From Podaxis mareebaensis (lineage: Eukaryota > Basidiomycota > Agaricomycetes > Agaricales > Agaricaceae), in assembly GCA_018524725.1 (NCBI GenBank), contig JAEUWP010000337.1:113049-177048 (forward strand): 64,000 bases of DNA, given 5' to 3'. Below, in pieces: positions 22,413-33,607 of this stretch. The notes under the pieces are model-generated. The model ran no database searches. It had not been told where the DNA came from and saw only the letters and a program-made list of their open reading frames with translations. Position 1 is the stretch's first letter; the number at the start of each line of letters is the position of its first letter. Made by a program: the position numbers and the translations under genes.

Positions 22413-23014
22413 GCCGCGTACGCTACCTAAGAGCCTCAGCTGTCTGGCTAGCAACCCGACTCGATATGTTCTGTCTGGTTGTCTCCCTCTACGTATACAT
22501 AAGAGGATCGCTACGTTTCTCATAGTGAGACTAGAAAGTTAGGAAACGTCAGATACACAAATCAGCGCATTTCATAGTCGGTGGTAGCAAGCACGATGAG
22601 TTTTCCACATGTCGAACATGACAAGGAATACTCATACATCATTGAGTCCTTGGGTGAGCCCCTTGGTTTCATGGGCTGGCGACGTAACATACCCGAATTT
22701 TGAGTAACTTCTACTATCCTCAATCAATGTATATAGCTCATTCATGACTACCTCAAGAGAATATCTAGCAATACCGACCGCCTGAATTATGGGGTTGGAT
22801 GGAATGTGAATTGGTGGATCTCAACTCAAATCTCGCTCAGAAGCTACGATAACATCTATGTCTGCAAACAACTGTAGGGTATCGGGCTAGGCAGCACCGT
22901 GGTCGCGGCCAATTCACTCGCATTTCGTTAGCTACTGGTCCTACTTAAAGTACATTGCGGAACGCACAAGAATAACAGATCTCCGATTCTGTGAAAAGCA
23001 TAATAAAGACGTAC
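22413..23014. other. Spacer with no gene seen
   Basis: About 600 bases between the F-box scrap and the 3' end of the F-box/LRR-like gene. No splice-supported exon or motif could be found on either strand. Confidence 0.4.
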
Positions 23015-24922
23015 TTAGTGCCCCCGAGATGAAAGAGCAAATCTGACCTCTCTCCATAACCCCTCTTTTCTATCAGGGTTGCTCGAATTCTGATAGTTCA
23101 AGTTGACGATGCGAGGATAGACTCTCCCAATGAAATTGATGACGGTGCTGGAGTCTCCGATATCCGAGTCTCCTACCGTCAGGGATGTCAGATTCATGTT
23201 CCGCGCCTCGTTGAGCAAGGATTGCAGCCCAGCAGAATCGCCTGGTACGATAATTCCAGTGGTTGCGGCAAAATGGCCCCAATCGAATACTGCATTGAGC
23301 CAGATGCTCACACTCTCGATGAGTGCGCAGTTTTTGGCCACTAGCCAAAGACCAACCAAGGTGGTCCTGGATTGGCCCGGCCTACCCTCGCTTGTTGACG
23401 CAACGGTAAAGATGGATAAACGGGGGAGAGATCTTGACAAGATACCTAGATCGTCGTCCGTAAGATCGACAAGGACGCGTTGAAGGTTAAGGACTCGAAG
23501 ATGGGAAAACCGCGATGTGGGATCGGTGGGTGAGATCGGTTCGCAGAGGAGATAAAAGGCATTGGAGAATGTGCACACGTGCCGCGCCGGTTGAATTGTA
23601 ACGGTACCGTAACCGCTCTTCTCGACCGGAGAAATGGAGATGGCGGGTCTCGAAATGTCTGGACTTTCCACTGCGTATGCATTCCCTTGCTGCAGGAGTA
23701 GAAATAGATCTCTGACATCACTGGCACTGAGATGGAACGGTCCCCCAGAGAACGCAAAGTTGGCGAGTCTGGGTGCGCGCAAGCGCTGCAAGAGCTCCTT
23801 GAAGAAGCAGGTTTCCAATCGCATTCCGTTTCCAATATCCTTCGCTGGTCTCAAAGAGTGGATCTTGAGCTTCCGGAGGTCCTTTCTAGGCTGAGGTGCG
23901 TCTTCATCGAAGACTTCGTCAAGGTCAAACTGCTGTACCTTAACGTCTACCTCCCGCACGCCTTTCTCTGTTAACAAGACTCTCATGGCTTCGAGGGAGA
24001 GACCATGCTCGGGATGCGCGCGAACTACCTCTAGCCCATGCCCCTGTTTGTGGCAACCGATGACGAACTTCGCAAAGACTTTTGCGAGGTGTGGAGAGGC
24101 GAGATATTCAAGGTTAAGGGTCTTGAGTGCTGAGAGAGAGGCGGGCGTCACTGCCTCAAGGAACGCTTGTATATCTTGGTCGTATGACCGACCATTATAG
24201 AAAAGCGATTGTGGAATAGAGAGTGTATGGAGATGGGGTCCCAGCAATAAAGTGGCATACCGCAGTTGCCGGCCGGTGCACGTTAAAGACTGGAGATTGG
24301 GTAGGAGAGACATGCCTCGGGAGAGGTGGTGTGCCCGCAACGCCTCATAAACATTCCGAGCTAGCTTCAGCTGATCACCGCTAGTGTTCGCATTGCGATT
24401 CCTGAATCTCCTAACTAAGTTTGCATAGCGATCAAAAGGTTCCCAATCTTGTTCAAGAGGCGATTTCTTGAAGATCTACAGGCGCTTGAATTGCTGTTCA
24501 TTACGGCCGCAAGAGCTACGTACCATGTACCTCCGGGTTGGCGGCTGCTTCATCTTGTTCCGAAAAGAGAAGAATGACTGATTCTCCCATTCATCTTCGC
24601 TCAATTCATCCCATTCTGGATCCCAAGCGCTTGCTTTCTCATCCCCCCCCTCTGCAGGCTGAGAAGGATCCGCGACCTTGATGACCTCGGCCGACATCGT
24701 TCTTAGTAACTGATCTATCCCATCGATATGCGCCCATAGAGTGCGTAACGCAGGCTCAGAAAAGGTTTTGCATGTGAGGGCCAATGATAAGAGCGGACGT
24801 CGTCGAAGACTGTTTGTCGTTATCGGAGACGCAAGTGTAGGGTTAGCAATGGGTTGGGAGGCTAGAGCTGGGTCACCGAAGATCCGAGCTAGCAGCTCTT
24901 CTACTCGCAGCACTGGGTGCAT
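23015..24922 (-). CDS. F-box/LRR-like protein (third F-box type)
   Basis: 616 residues in two exons on the minus strand (24922-24533 and 24475-23015; intron 57 nt). The N terminus VEELLARIFGDPAL, then LSLALTCKTFSEPALRTLW, is the divergent F-box-like module of many mushroom proteins. An acidic linker follows (EWDELSEDEWENQ). From about residue 190 there are irregular leucine-rich units such as LLPNLQSLTCTGRQL, LSALKTLNLEYLASPHL, FSHLRVLNLQRV and MNLTSLTVGDSDIGD, which suggest a curved solenoid for binding a partner. Expected role: substrate receptor for an SCF ligase. It is unrelated in detail to the two multicopy families. No damage seen. Confidence 0.85.
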
Positions 24923-26071
24923 GTCTGAAGAAGATGGTTCCAGGTGCTACTTGGAGATCCGAGAGGTCTGGCGTTAATAACGCCCCAACGAGGGTGTCAT
25001 TTACCCATGGCAGCTGTAATGATGACAAAGCCTGGCAGTTATTAAACTACCACACGAGGAAGAGTAACAGTGATTTCGCCTCAATAAGTACAATGACGTT
25101 TCTTCTGTGACATTGCACCATATTGTCCCTCGACGAAAGGTGTGTGGAGATGCGACGAACGAAAAACGAGAGTAAGGTCCCTTGCTTAGTCATGGACTCC
25201 AGGCCTGTGTTTCCAGGGCTCTCAAACGGACCACCGTGTTCTCAAATTCGGCTTAAAGCAATAATGTACACTTCCTCAGAGGCCTCAACCTCAACTACGC
25301 ACGCCTTATCAAGTGCCGCTGGGACATGCACATGATTTCATACTCTCTAATGTGGTACTGGTCGGCGGCATATACAATAGGAGCACGATCCATAACAACA
25401 GCCTAGCAGAATGCCCTGATTACTCAGAGGGGATGCTGGCGAGTGGTGTACCTGGCCGACGTCCTGCTCAATCATCTACTATGGGTCTCCGCATCGTATT
25501 ATAAGCCCCAGTTCAAGAGCCATAATGCCATTCCTTCGCTAGGTGTTCCTCCACCAGTTATCAACCCCCCCCCCCCCCCCAGGAATGTATGAACGCCTAT
25601 TTTGAAGTACAAGCCAACCGGATGCAAGACACATGCACCACTCGCGCGGTGTTAATGATACATGCGTCGGTATGTCTGGGAAATAAACCATCGGTGTTAG
25701 CGTGATAACGACTCTCCAATTCCATTCTCTTGTTAACTTTCCTGGAGCCGGCGGTATCTTCGTATCGGAAGAGGAGTGAGGATGGTGTCTACGACACTAG
25801 CTGATCTCCGACCTCCGTATTGCGAGTTGTCTTAGAAACAAAGAAGCTCTCAGAGGTAAGTGCACGGGCGTCATAGCCCTCATTGAGTGGGGCAGACGGA
25901 GAGGATTCATCGTCTCCCCTTATGGAAAAATATGCCTTCCTCTATTCCAGAGACAACTCTCAGTCTTCAAGTTCAGCCTCCTCTAGCAAGGGGATCACGA
26001 ATACGCTCGCGGAGGTGTTGAATGGTTATTTGGCGTATGTTGTTGTATTCATTACTGATAAAAAGATACAA
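24923..26071. other. Long spacer with a C16 run
   Basis: About 1.15 kb without a supported gene. It includes the 5' flank of the F-box/LRR-like gene and the 3' flank of the aldo-keto reductase. A homopolymer of 16 C residues lies at 25565-25580, right before AGGAATG. Short open frames have no recognisable content. Confidence 0.5.
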
Positions 26072-27499
26072 CTACCATCCCAGCCGCCCGTAGGTCCATC
26101 CCAACACTTGACCATGGGCATCAGCTTTGTTGGAGATGCGCTGGTTTCTATCCAACTTGGTGATCTTGATTACATCCTCGGGGTCGAGGTTGGGAAGCTG
26201 GCACCATGAATATTAGCCATCCACATTGCGCGCCTTGCTGTAGAACGTTTACACTTACGGTTAGATTCTCGAGTTGCCTCTGCGCGTTGGTGCTCGTCGG
26301 GAGAATAACTGTGTCCCGGGCGATGTGCCACGTGAGAATAATTTGGTTCGGACTTACCCCGTACTTAGTGGCAAGCTCGTGGATAAGGGGGTCCCCACGG
26401 ACAGGATCACCTCCTAGAAAGGGGTCTGTTTAGATTGCAGACGGCAAGAGAAATCGACCTACCACCAGGAGTATATGCGACAATCCTAATGCCCTTCTTC
26501 GCGCAGTACTCCCTGAGTTCATCCTGCGCCAAATACGGGTGCAACCTACCCAAGGGATCAGATCATTTGACGAGAAGAAAAGGAAAATCTACGTGCTCGA
26601 CTTGGTTAACAACAGGAACAACCTTGACTGTGGGTAGCAGCTCTTCTAGTCTGTTGTTTGAATTAATTAACGAACATCTGGGAGACATGATTGACAAACG
26701 TCTTGATAGAGAAGTTGCTGACTCCGATTGCTTTGACCTTGCCTGTCTCCAGGAGTTTTTCCATGTCCTTCCATGAATCAAGGAACGTGACAGATTCCGT
26801 GTTTTTGATTGAACCGTCTGCATTCCTTGGGAACCAACCTGCTCCTTCTGTAGCGGGTATCAGCTATTCTGAAAAATTAAGTAATGACAACCGGGATCCG
26901 TACCTTCCTCTGGACAGGCTTGAGGCCAATGCACAAGATACTGTATGTATGTGAAGACCATTGATTAGAGACGTTACTGTTTGAAACGATACCAGTCCGG
27001 CTTACCAGGTCAACATAATCCACGCCAAGGTTCTTCAAACTCTCGTCTAGGGACTCGGCTACACGATGGTGACGGGTCCAACTTGGGAATTCGTTAGGGT
27101 AGCGTTCGACTTCAGTACGCTTATACTCACGGGAGTTTGGTGGTGATGAAAATATCTTCACGCGGGATTCCCGATTCTCGGATCGCCTCTCCAACAGCTC
27201 TCTCAGTGTCTACGAAGTTCTTCAGAATTGAAAAATCTGGAGTTGAAGGCATATTACTCACGATACATCAACGCAGTATCAATGTGACGATAGCCAGCCT
27301 TTGGAAACCTGGTATTAATGCGTCCATGGTAAGACAACTTGCAAAATACAATACAGACCTTCAAAGCCGAGGCGACCCAACCCTTCACTTTGGATTGTTC
27401 CTCTTCTGTAGGGTTCGCCCACGAGCCATGGCCAATGAGTGGGATAGTAACGCCATTGCTCAGCGTAATATAACGTTCGATCATATTAGCAGCCTGCAT
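26072..27499 (-). CDS. Aldo-keto reductase
   Basis: 311-residue NAD(P)H-dependent carbonyl reductase with ten exons on the minus strand: 27499-27359, 27298-27262, 27209-27131, 27081-27006, 26940-26904, 26847-26700, 26650-26597, 26545-26463, 26413-26259, 26197-26072 (936 nt). The catalytic tetrad is visible: Asp in GYRHID, Tyr in ALMY, Lys in FITTKLPW, His in YLVHWPQA. Cofactor-site segments are AIGVSNFS, NQVELHPYL and the late IPKS equivalent LPTSTN. The NQVELHP codons only join if the intron 26596-26546 uses a GC donor (GA/GCACGT); otherwise the frame is lost. Resembles the yeast GCY1/YPR1 group. Physiological substrate not deducible. A second in-frame Met (MIERY) five codons in is an alternative start. 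Confidence 0.92.
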
Positions 27500-28020
27500 T
27501 TGAAGTTCGACAATTTAACGATTTGAAGACGTTTGGAGGTGGAGAAAAGTCCCGCTTTGACAGAGCCTTTATAGTTGAAGCGGGTTCGAGTCAGATTGTT
27601 TGTTGTGCAGGGTGTACAGATATCTCATCGGCTCCGCTCTACTCTGTCGTGCAGAGATGATAAATCACTCCGAGGCCCATGGGGGAAATATGGCGAGTAA
27701 GACGAGGCCAAGTTATGGAGTTCTTTATTTTTCCGAGGTTTTTCCGTAATGCTTACAGGCCAAGATTTTAATCAATCCCCTTCAAAGCATCTTCTACGAT
27801 CATGACCATTGTCAGGAGTCAATCCAACCGCCTCCTTGCTGTCTTGCACAAGGAAAATCCCCGGCGGGGCTATCCGGGTGTCACACCGCATATAAACGCG
27901 ACTTTGGCGCGCTAACCAGGCACAAGCAACGTGGTCAGCGGCAGGAACCATAAATACAAGTTGCTCTGAGGGGCGCATCTTTTATCTTTACCAGAACTGC
28001 CATCGACTGTGTACACACTA
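27500..28020. promoter_or_regulatory. Divergent upstream region, aldo-keto reductase / DUF1996 gene
   Basis: 521 bases between two start codons pointing outward. No gene seen inside. It should contain both promoters; no specific factor site can be assigned by eye. Confidence 0.45.
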
Positions 28021-30050
28021 ATGGAGAAACTCACGATTATCAAGCCCTGCTTGGTGGCACAGGTGTTGGCGACCTTGGTTTCGGGTTATTGGTTGATGGG
28101 AGCGAGTACGTGACGATTGCAGTATCATCGTATACGAACTTGCTTACTCGACTGCGCTTACAGATAACATCCTCACCATACAGAGAATAGATCCGGTTAT
28201 GGACTCAGGGAAGGTGTCAACGCATGTCCATTCAGGTGAGGCAACTGGGTCACGCCAGTCATGGTTGAGTGGTTGACCCAGTTTAATGCAAAGTTGTCGG
28301 AGGTAGCAATTTTGGTCTCACTTCTAGCACTGCGTTATTGCGTCAAAGCCAGTGCACTTCAATACCAATACCCCAGGATAAAAGCAATTACTGGTTTCCC
28401 GTGGGTCTTCCTATTAATAATACTTTGTGTGCAGCCAACGCTAGTTCTGAAGTTGCTTTATTTTCAGTAAGACTCGTCTAACTCCAACGACGTATTTTTG
28501 CGAGGGGACAGTCTCATACACCCATCGACAGGTGGGATAATGGCAGCTTCACGAGTGTCGAAGGCAATGTGGTAATGTACGATGTTACCTGCGGTGACTT
28601 GACCTTACCTTGCTGATTTTCCTATTAGTTGTACGTTCATCCGAAGCGACTTTTTCTTCCTCTCGGCTTAATTGTGTCAGACTATTTGTTCAGTGAGGTC
28701 CCAGAAACCACCACAGCTTTCCCCGACGACGTGTGTATAATTTTCCTCACCGCGGACGCTGAACCGATCTTGATATCCCACGTCAGTTCCGAATGGTTTC
28801 TGGTCCGCACCCGCCGAGTTGCTTCAGTGAACACCTCATGACACTTTCCCAGGAGATCTGACACTCCGAACACTGGATCCCACAAGTTTCGCTCAGCAGG
28901 CTATCACACATCTTTGTCTCAATTTTGAAGGCACATCGACGCGCCATAGTGGATTGCCAGTAGGGAGATGTTCCTCGGGTATTCGTTCTCAAATTGTGAG
29001 TTTCCATTGCTTTGCCCCTCTTGGCGGATTCCGGACTACGTAACCTATCTTAGAATTTTCCGAGCTGCTGGGACGGCAAGGTTGGTTTGATCTATATCAG
29101 GCAATGTAATCATTAGGTCTTCTAATTCGCGTTGCCCCAGAACACAGACTCTCCTGACCATCGGTCACACGTCTCCTTCCTCTCAACTGGTCCAGACTCT
29201 GGAACTTGTAACAGCACAGAGTATCCTATCACGATCCCTCGTATCTTTTTAGAGGTCAGTTCGCCAAACATCGCTATCTCATGTATTCACTTACCTATAA
29301 GTACCATGTATCACGTCTCTAGGTTTATTGGTATACACAAGGTTTTGACGATGTTCGGCATTTAGCTGCAAGACCTGATCAGCCCTTTGTGTAAGTAGGA
29401 ACCTCTTCGTGGCGAGATATCTTATTCACGCTACATTCAGCTTTTCCAATGGCGATCCAACTGGCTACGGCTTCCATGCTGGTGCGCGCTTTCCTTACCA
29501 GCAGCGTCGTCATCAATCTGAACTACCTTTACAGACTTTTTCAACGGGTGGGACGAAGGTGTCCTTCAGCGAGCTCTGAACGAGTGCAACTGTAACCAAT
29601 TCGGAGACCCGGCATGTTGCGTGCAAAAGGGCTTATTTAGTATGGATACGACGACGAAATGCTATATTACGGATACTGTTATGGAAAACAGTGAGTCCCG
29701 AACCCGCAATGTTCCGCCCGCTCAGTAGTTTATGCCTCGTATACTCAGCCACAGGAACCCTGCTTAGACTTCCGGGAGCAAATCCTGTACAATCGGGCTG
29801 CTACGAAGAATACATCGATGGAACGGTCCCTGCGTTGCTGAGTCCAGTCTACGTGTATAACGGGACATCAACCGCGCCACCAGCTACGGGCACAATTGCA
29901 TCCCCGGCTCGGACAACATCTGTCTCCCAAAAGGCGCGAGGGACGTGCCTTGTTGGTCACTCAAAGAACAATGCTTCGGGGCTGCAACAGATGCAACTAT
30001 ATATTACCTTCACTCTTGCGTTGGCAGTCTCAGTTGTAGTCATGCTTTGA
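28021..30050 (+). CDS. Secreted or surface DUF1996-domain protein
   Basis: 428 residues spread over 14 exons (28021-28105, 28164-28235, 28294-28400, 28453-28466, 28532-28571, 28629-28730, 28787-28802, 28853-28995, 29054-29080, 29141-29254, 29323-29390, 29441-29481, 29535-29690, 29749-30050; 1287 nt). A signal peptide (residues 1-25, hydrophobic core VAQVLATLVSGYWL) leads into the DUF1996 signature: QRIDPVMDSGKVSTHVHS, VGGSNFG, CTSIPIPQDKSNYW, FRMVSGD, NFPSCWDGK, SHVSFLSTGPDSGTC, FSNGDPTGYGFHADF. The C terminus has a Ser/Thr/Pro-rich region and a final hydrophobic stretch (LYITFTLALAVSVVVML), which suggests a GPI anchor. The family is common in fungal cell walls; no enzymatic function is established. 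The exons around 28401-28730 are the least certain. Confidence 0.88.
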
Positions 30051-31545
30051 CGATAAGTATTGGATGTCCTTATTTATGAACCTTTGACTCGTCCCAACAC
30101 CTACACTACTTTTTGGATTGGGGTTGCGTAGCTTGAATATTATATGTACCTCGCACGATTTTATGCCCATCCTTTCACGCCAGGCATCCTATTGACCCCT
30201 TGGTCACCGCCAGATTCGTGCGAAAAACAGATCCAGGGGCAAGTTTGAGAGCTTCTATATCTATATCTTCTCTCTTGCCTCTGCGGCTCGGTAAAGGCGA
30301 TATAACAGCACATTCCTGGCCACACCACGCATATTGTTCTCTACGGACTCGAAGTATTTCTGACGGCGCCCGGGATCTCCGGCAATATGATGTTCCGAAG
30401 CGTCGCCAGTCTCTAACCAGATTATGTGCCGTGCTGAGGCCAACAACCACTGGCTTCTTTGTAGTACATAGGTGGACGGTGCATTGGTGAATCACCGACG
30501 CCCCATCCTCCGGTAATCACCAACGGTCATTACCGGAAGTGGTCCCCAACCTACTGTAGGAAGGGGGAATCTTGGAAAGCCAAGCGTTCAGACATCGCGG
30601 CCCTTCGCCAAACGAATGAAAGTTGGATTTACCCATCACTTCTCAATAATTTCCAGTCAACCCGGTCGACCAGTCTGCTCTAACCTCTAGAGACTTCCAA
30701 CCCAAACATCTTGTTCCCAAGATATAGGGAGTGTCATACATCAGAATCCTTGTATCAACGGTATTGGATTGCTACTTCCTTCTGCACTACTGGGTATGTG
30801 TCGGTAGTTGATGTGCAACAGAACATACATACATCTATAAATAAAATGTATCCCTTTCCCATGCTCTCTTAGAAGCGAAGGCTTGATCCAGTGGAACGAA
30901 TGACCACTGGAAATGATGCACAATTGATTAATGATCTGCGAGCTCTGCAAACTCCAGTTGGACAAGACGCGGTAGAGATACGGTGCGTCGATACTGCAAT
31001 AGTTATTATCTTCTTCGTTATCATCATCTTTCGCTTCTCTTCCGTGCCATGGTTCCCAGGGTGTCCCGGCGCTCAGTCCCTGGCAGGGACTGAGCGCCCG
31101 GGAGTTGAACCGGTAAGTTGCGCAGCGTCATGCCGGTGATGATATGATCGCTGAACCGGGATAGTTGATAAGTTCCTTACACCTGCCTCGAGTTACTTCG
31201 GGGCAGGTACGGGCTACAGGCTCTATATCATGGCCGTCTGCTACTCTGCGCGGCGTGTCGGTGACCAAGACTACAGGACGAACAGTTCCCCACATCTATC
31301 ACTGCGGTATCAAGGACGGACATGCATCGCGACCTCACATGAGTCGCAGTCGGCAGCATCACACAAGGATTCTATAGTTGGCGAGGGCCATCTCCGTCTT
31401 TTCAGCTTCGTGATACTTAAACCTGATTCCTTGACCCACATAGTGTGATTTTTACTCCGCTTCACCACGTTTCGGCCACTAACCCTTCCGCTCATTTTCT
31501 TCAATTCGTTCTTTTTATCCAGTCCACTCCTTTGAATACTGCTGT
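30051..31545. other. Long spacer, possible oxidoreductase scrap
   Basis: About 1.5 kb without an intact gene. On the minus strand near 30400-30450 one frame reads VVVGLSTAHNLVRDW, which resembles the dinucleotide-binding start of FAD oxidoreductases, but no continuation can be followed. A strong palindrome lies at 31068-31098 (listed separately). Confidence 0.4.
31068..31098. repeat. Near-perfect palindrome (hairpin) of 31 bp
   Basis: GGCGCTCAGTCCCTG and CAGGGACTGAGCGCC are exact reverse complements of 15 bases around a single central G. With one unmatched base the pairing extends to CCC/GGG outside. It is in a spacer, not in a gene. It could form a cruciform, but no function is known to me. 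Confidence 0.8.
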
Positions 31546-33078
31546 ATGTCGACAATAATCATTGATGATAGGGACTCTTCTATCATATATTCGTCCGGCG
31601 GGGACGATTGGAGGCAGGTTGGGAACAACGAGGAGTTTATGAGGACAGCAACGAGGACTGTGGTGAAGGGAGCGACTGCAATGGTGCCATTCAGAGGTGC
31701 TGCATATGCACTAACTTTGGACTTCTTCCATGACTGAAGCATCGTAGGGACGTCAATTCAGGTTTTTGGAACCATAAACCAAGGAACGGTCTCCTCTTTC
31801 AGCATCGATGGCTCACCCCCTGCCCGATTCCGTCAAATTCTGGATTCAGGTCCCGACAAGTTGTTCCAACAACCTTTCTACACCTCACCCAGTCTTCCTG
31901 ACGGGGAGCATCTATTGCTCATCACTAATATGAACGAAGACTATCCTTTGGTGCTGGACTATATGGTTATCAATTTAAACCTATCAACGTCCTCCGCCGT
32001 CGTAGTGCCGACCCCGACCTTGTCTACCCAAATCCGAGTTGTTACGACCACTGCCAAACCGGAGTCTGCTACAAGGAATGAAGCTCATACGGCTTCAAGC
32101 AGTCAGACCGTTTGCTTGACGGTAGCTTGTTCCAGCGGGAGCACTACCGCCATCACCTCTATTCAACCCGCCGCGGCTATCTTAACATCACAAACCTCTC
32201 TTTCCCCTTCCATTTCTTCTACCTTCACCAGTACGTTACTCCCGCTTTATTCAGCCGCCTCGACAGTCCATCAGACTACATTCCCTAAAATCGGTATCAT
32301 CGCCCTCGCCGTCGGATCGATCGTAGTAGTAGGAACAGTCATCATCCTAGCTTGCCTGTGGCGTCAGAAGAAAAAGAGGCAAAAGGACCTATTGCGACCA
32401 TTTCCATTTCCGCCGACATACCCACCCGCAAATATTCCCTCACTTCCCACAGGCTCCACTTCTAGCCACCTTCCATTCTCAGATCCACCCGTGGACAAAA
32501 CGCAGCATCCGGTCTTGCAAATCACCCGACAAGATCCCCTTAGCGGACATTCACTGGCAGGGGAGCCCTCTCAGTTCCGCTCACCGACAGTCTACTCAGC
32601 ACGTATAAATACGAGCCCGTTGTACTTGCCTCACTCAAGCCCGGGAATACACAAGGAGGAACGAGATATCATTTTCGCGCCCCTCAGATACTACGAAACG
32701 CCGGGAACCAGCAACACCTCCGGAAGTGCAGCTTCTAGCTCGAGTCTATTACCACTCCAGGACAGGGTGTACAGCAGCGCCACTCACAAACCCGCTGGGT
32801 CATCATCTTCGTCTGAGAAGCTGGGCATACCACCCCCTCGACCGAGAAAAGCATTCCTGACGATAGGCACGAGTTCCGCGATGAACTTCCTACCTGCCAC
32901 GTTACATCAAAGGTCTGTATCATTGAATGTCGCAGAGAGGGGTGACAATGCTACTAGACACAGTGCTAGTAGCAGCGGTGGTGCCGCTACCGTTGGCTCA
33001 AGCGGAGGTGAAGCCGATTTTGACGAGTTACCGCCGTATCCTGGATCTGCGAGATGGAGTCGCAAGATCACTGCATAA
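31546..33078 (+). CDS. Single-pass membrane protein with Ser/Thr-rich stalk
   Basis: 493 residues in two exons (31546-31696, 31748-33078; intron 51 nt). The N-terminal part has the beta-sandwich pattern widespread in mushroom membrane proteins: IIIDDRDSSIIYSSGGDDW, VFGTINQGTVSSFSIDG, LPDGEHLLLITN, VLDYMVINL. A long Ser/Thr/Pro region follows, then one transmembrane helix at about 232-255 (IGIIALAVGSIVVVGTVIIL) and a basic KKKRQKD border, then a roughly 230-residue cytoplasmic tail rich in Ser and Pro. No signal peptide is visible at this start, so an upstream exon may exist or the helix may act as signal-anchor. Function unknown; a surface sensor or wall-anchoring role would be inference. Confidence 0.82.
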
Positions 33079-33607
33079 TTCCCTTACTCGTCGGGGTATG
33101 GCTGTATTTAACACTCTTCCCATGTACTTGGGCAGCGCCCTGCGAGCACTGCAATGTTATACCTGTGGATACCCTTGTTTGTATTGTTTGCTGTTGTACA
33201 TATGTTGTCTGCCTGTTGTTCTTTATGCGTATGCAGTATCTTATGGACCCACCTGGAGAACGTGCATGGAACGCGAGGCTACATAACTTTGTGAAAGCGC
33301 AAGGACAGCATCTTATACAAGGCAACAACAGCAACAGCGATTGCAAACATGATGTGTTATCTAATAAAGATAATACAACAATTCAATTCATGCAACATGC
33401 ACTGTGTGGACCTCGCGAATAGGTCCGCGAGGACAGGAACAGGAGAAGGGAATGCGTTTCCGGTTATCACGCGGGTCCCAAAGAGTACAGAGAGGGGGAA
33501 AGAGGAAAAGGAATGACAGAGACTATAATACAACACCATTTCGGGGAAGCAAGAAAGCAAATGCACACATACCACACAGAACACAACAACAGAAACAACT
33601 GCAACCC
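33079..33607. other. Convergent spacer
   Basis: 529 bases between the 3' ends of the membrane-protein gene and the Lon gene. No supported gene; open frames here lack motifs. Confidence 0.45.

Noticed and set aside
26546..26600. Frameshift in the aldo-keto reductase before LHPYL
   Set aside because: A GC donor (GCACGT) restores the frame exactly and the total exon length is a multiple of three.
31090..31130. tRNA-like B box (GGTTCAACTCC on the minus strand) next to the palindrome
   Set aside because: No A box at the right distance and no cloverleaf could be folded by eye.
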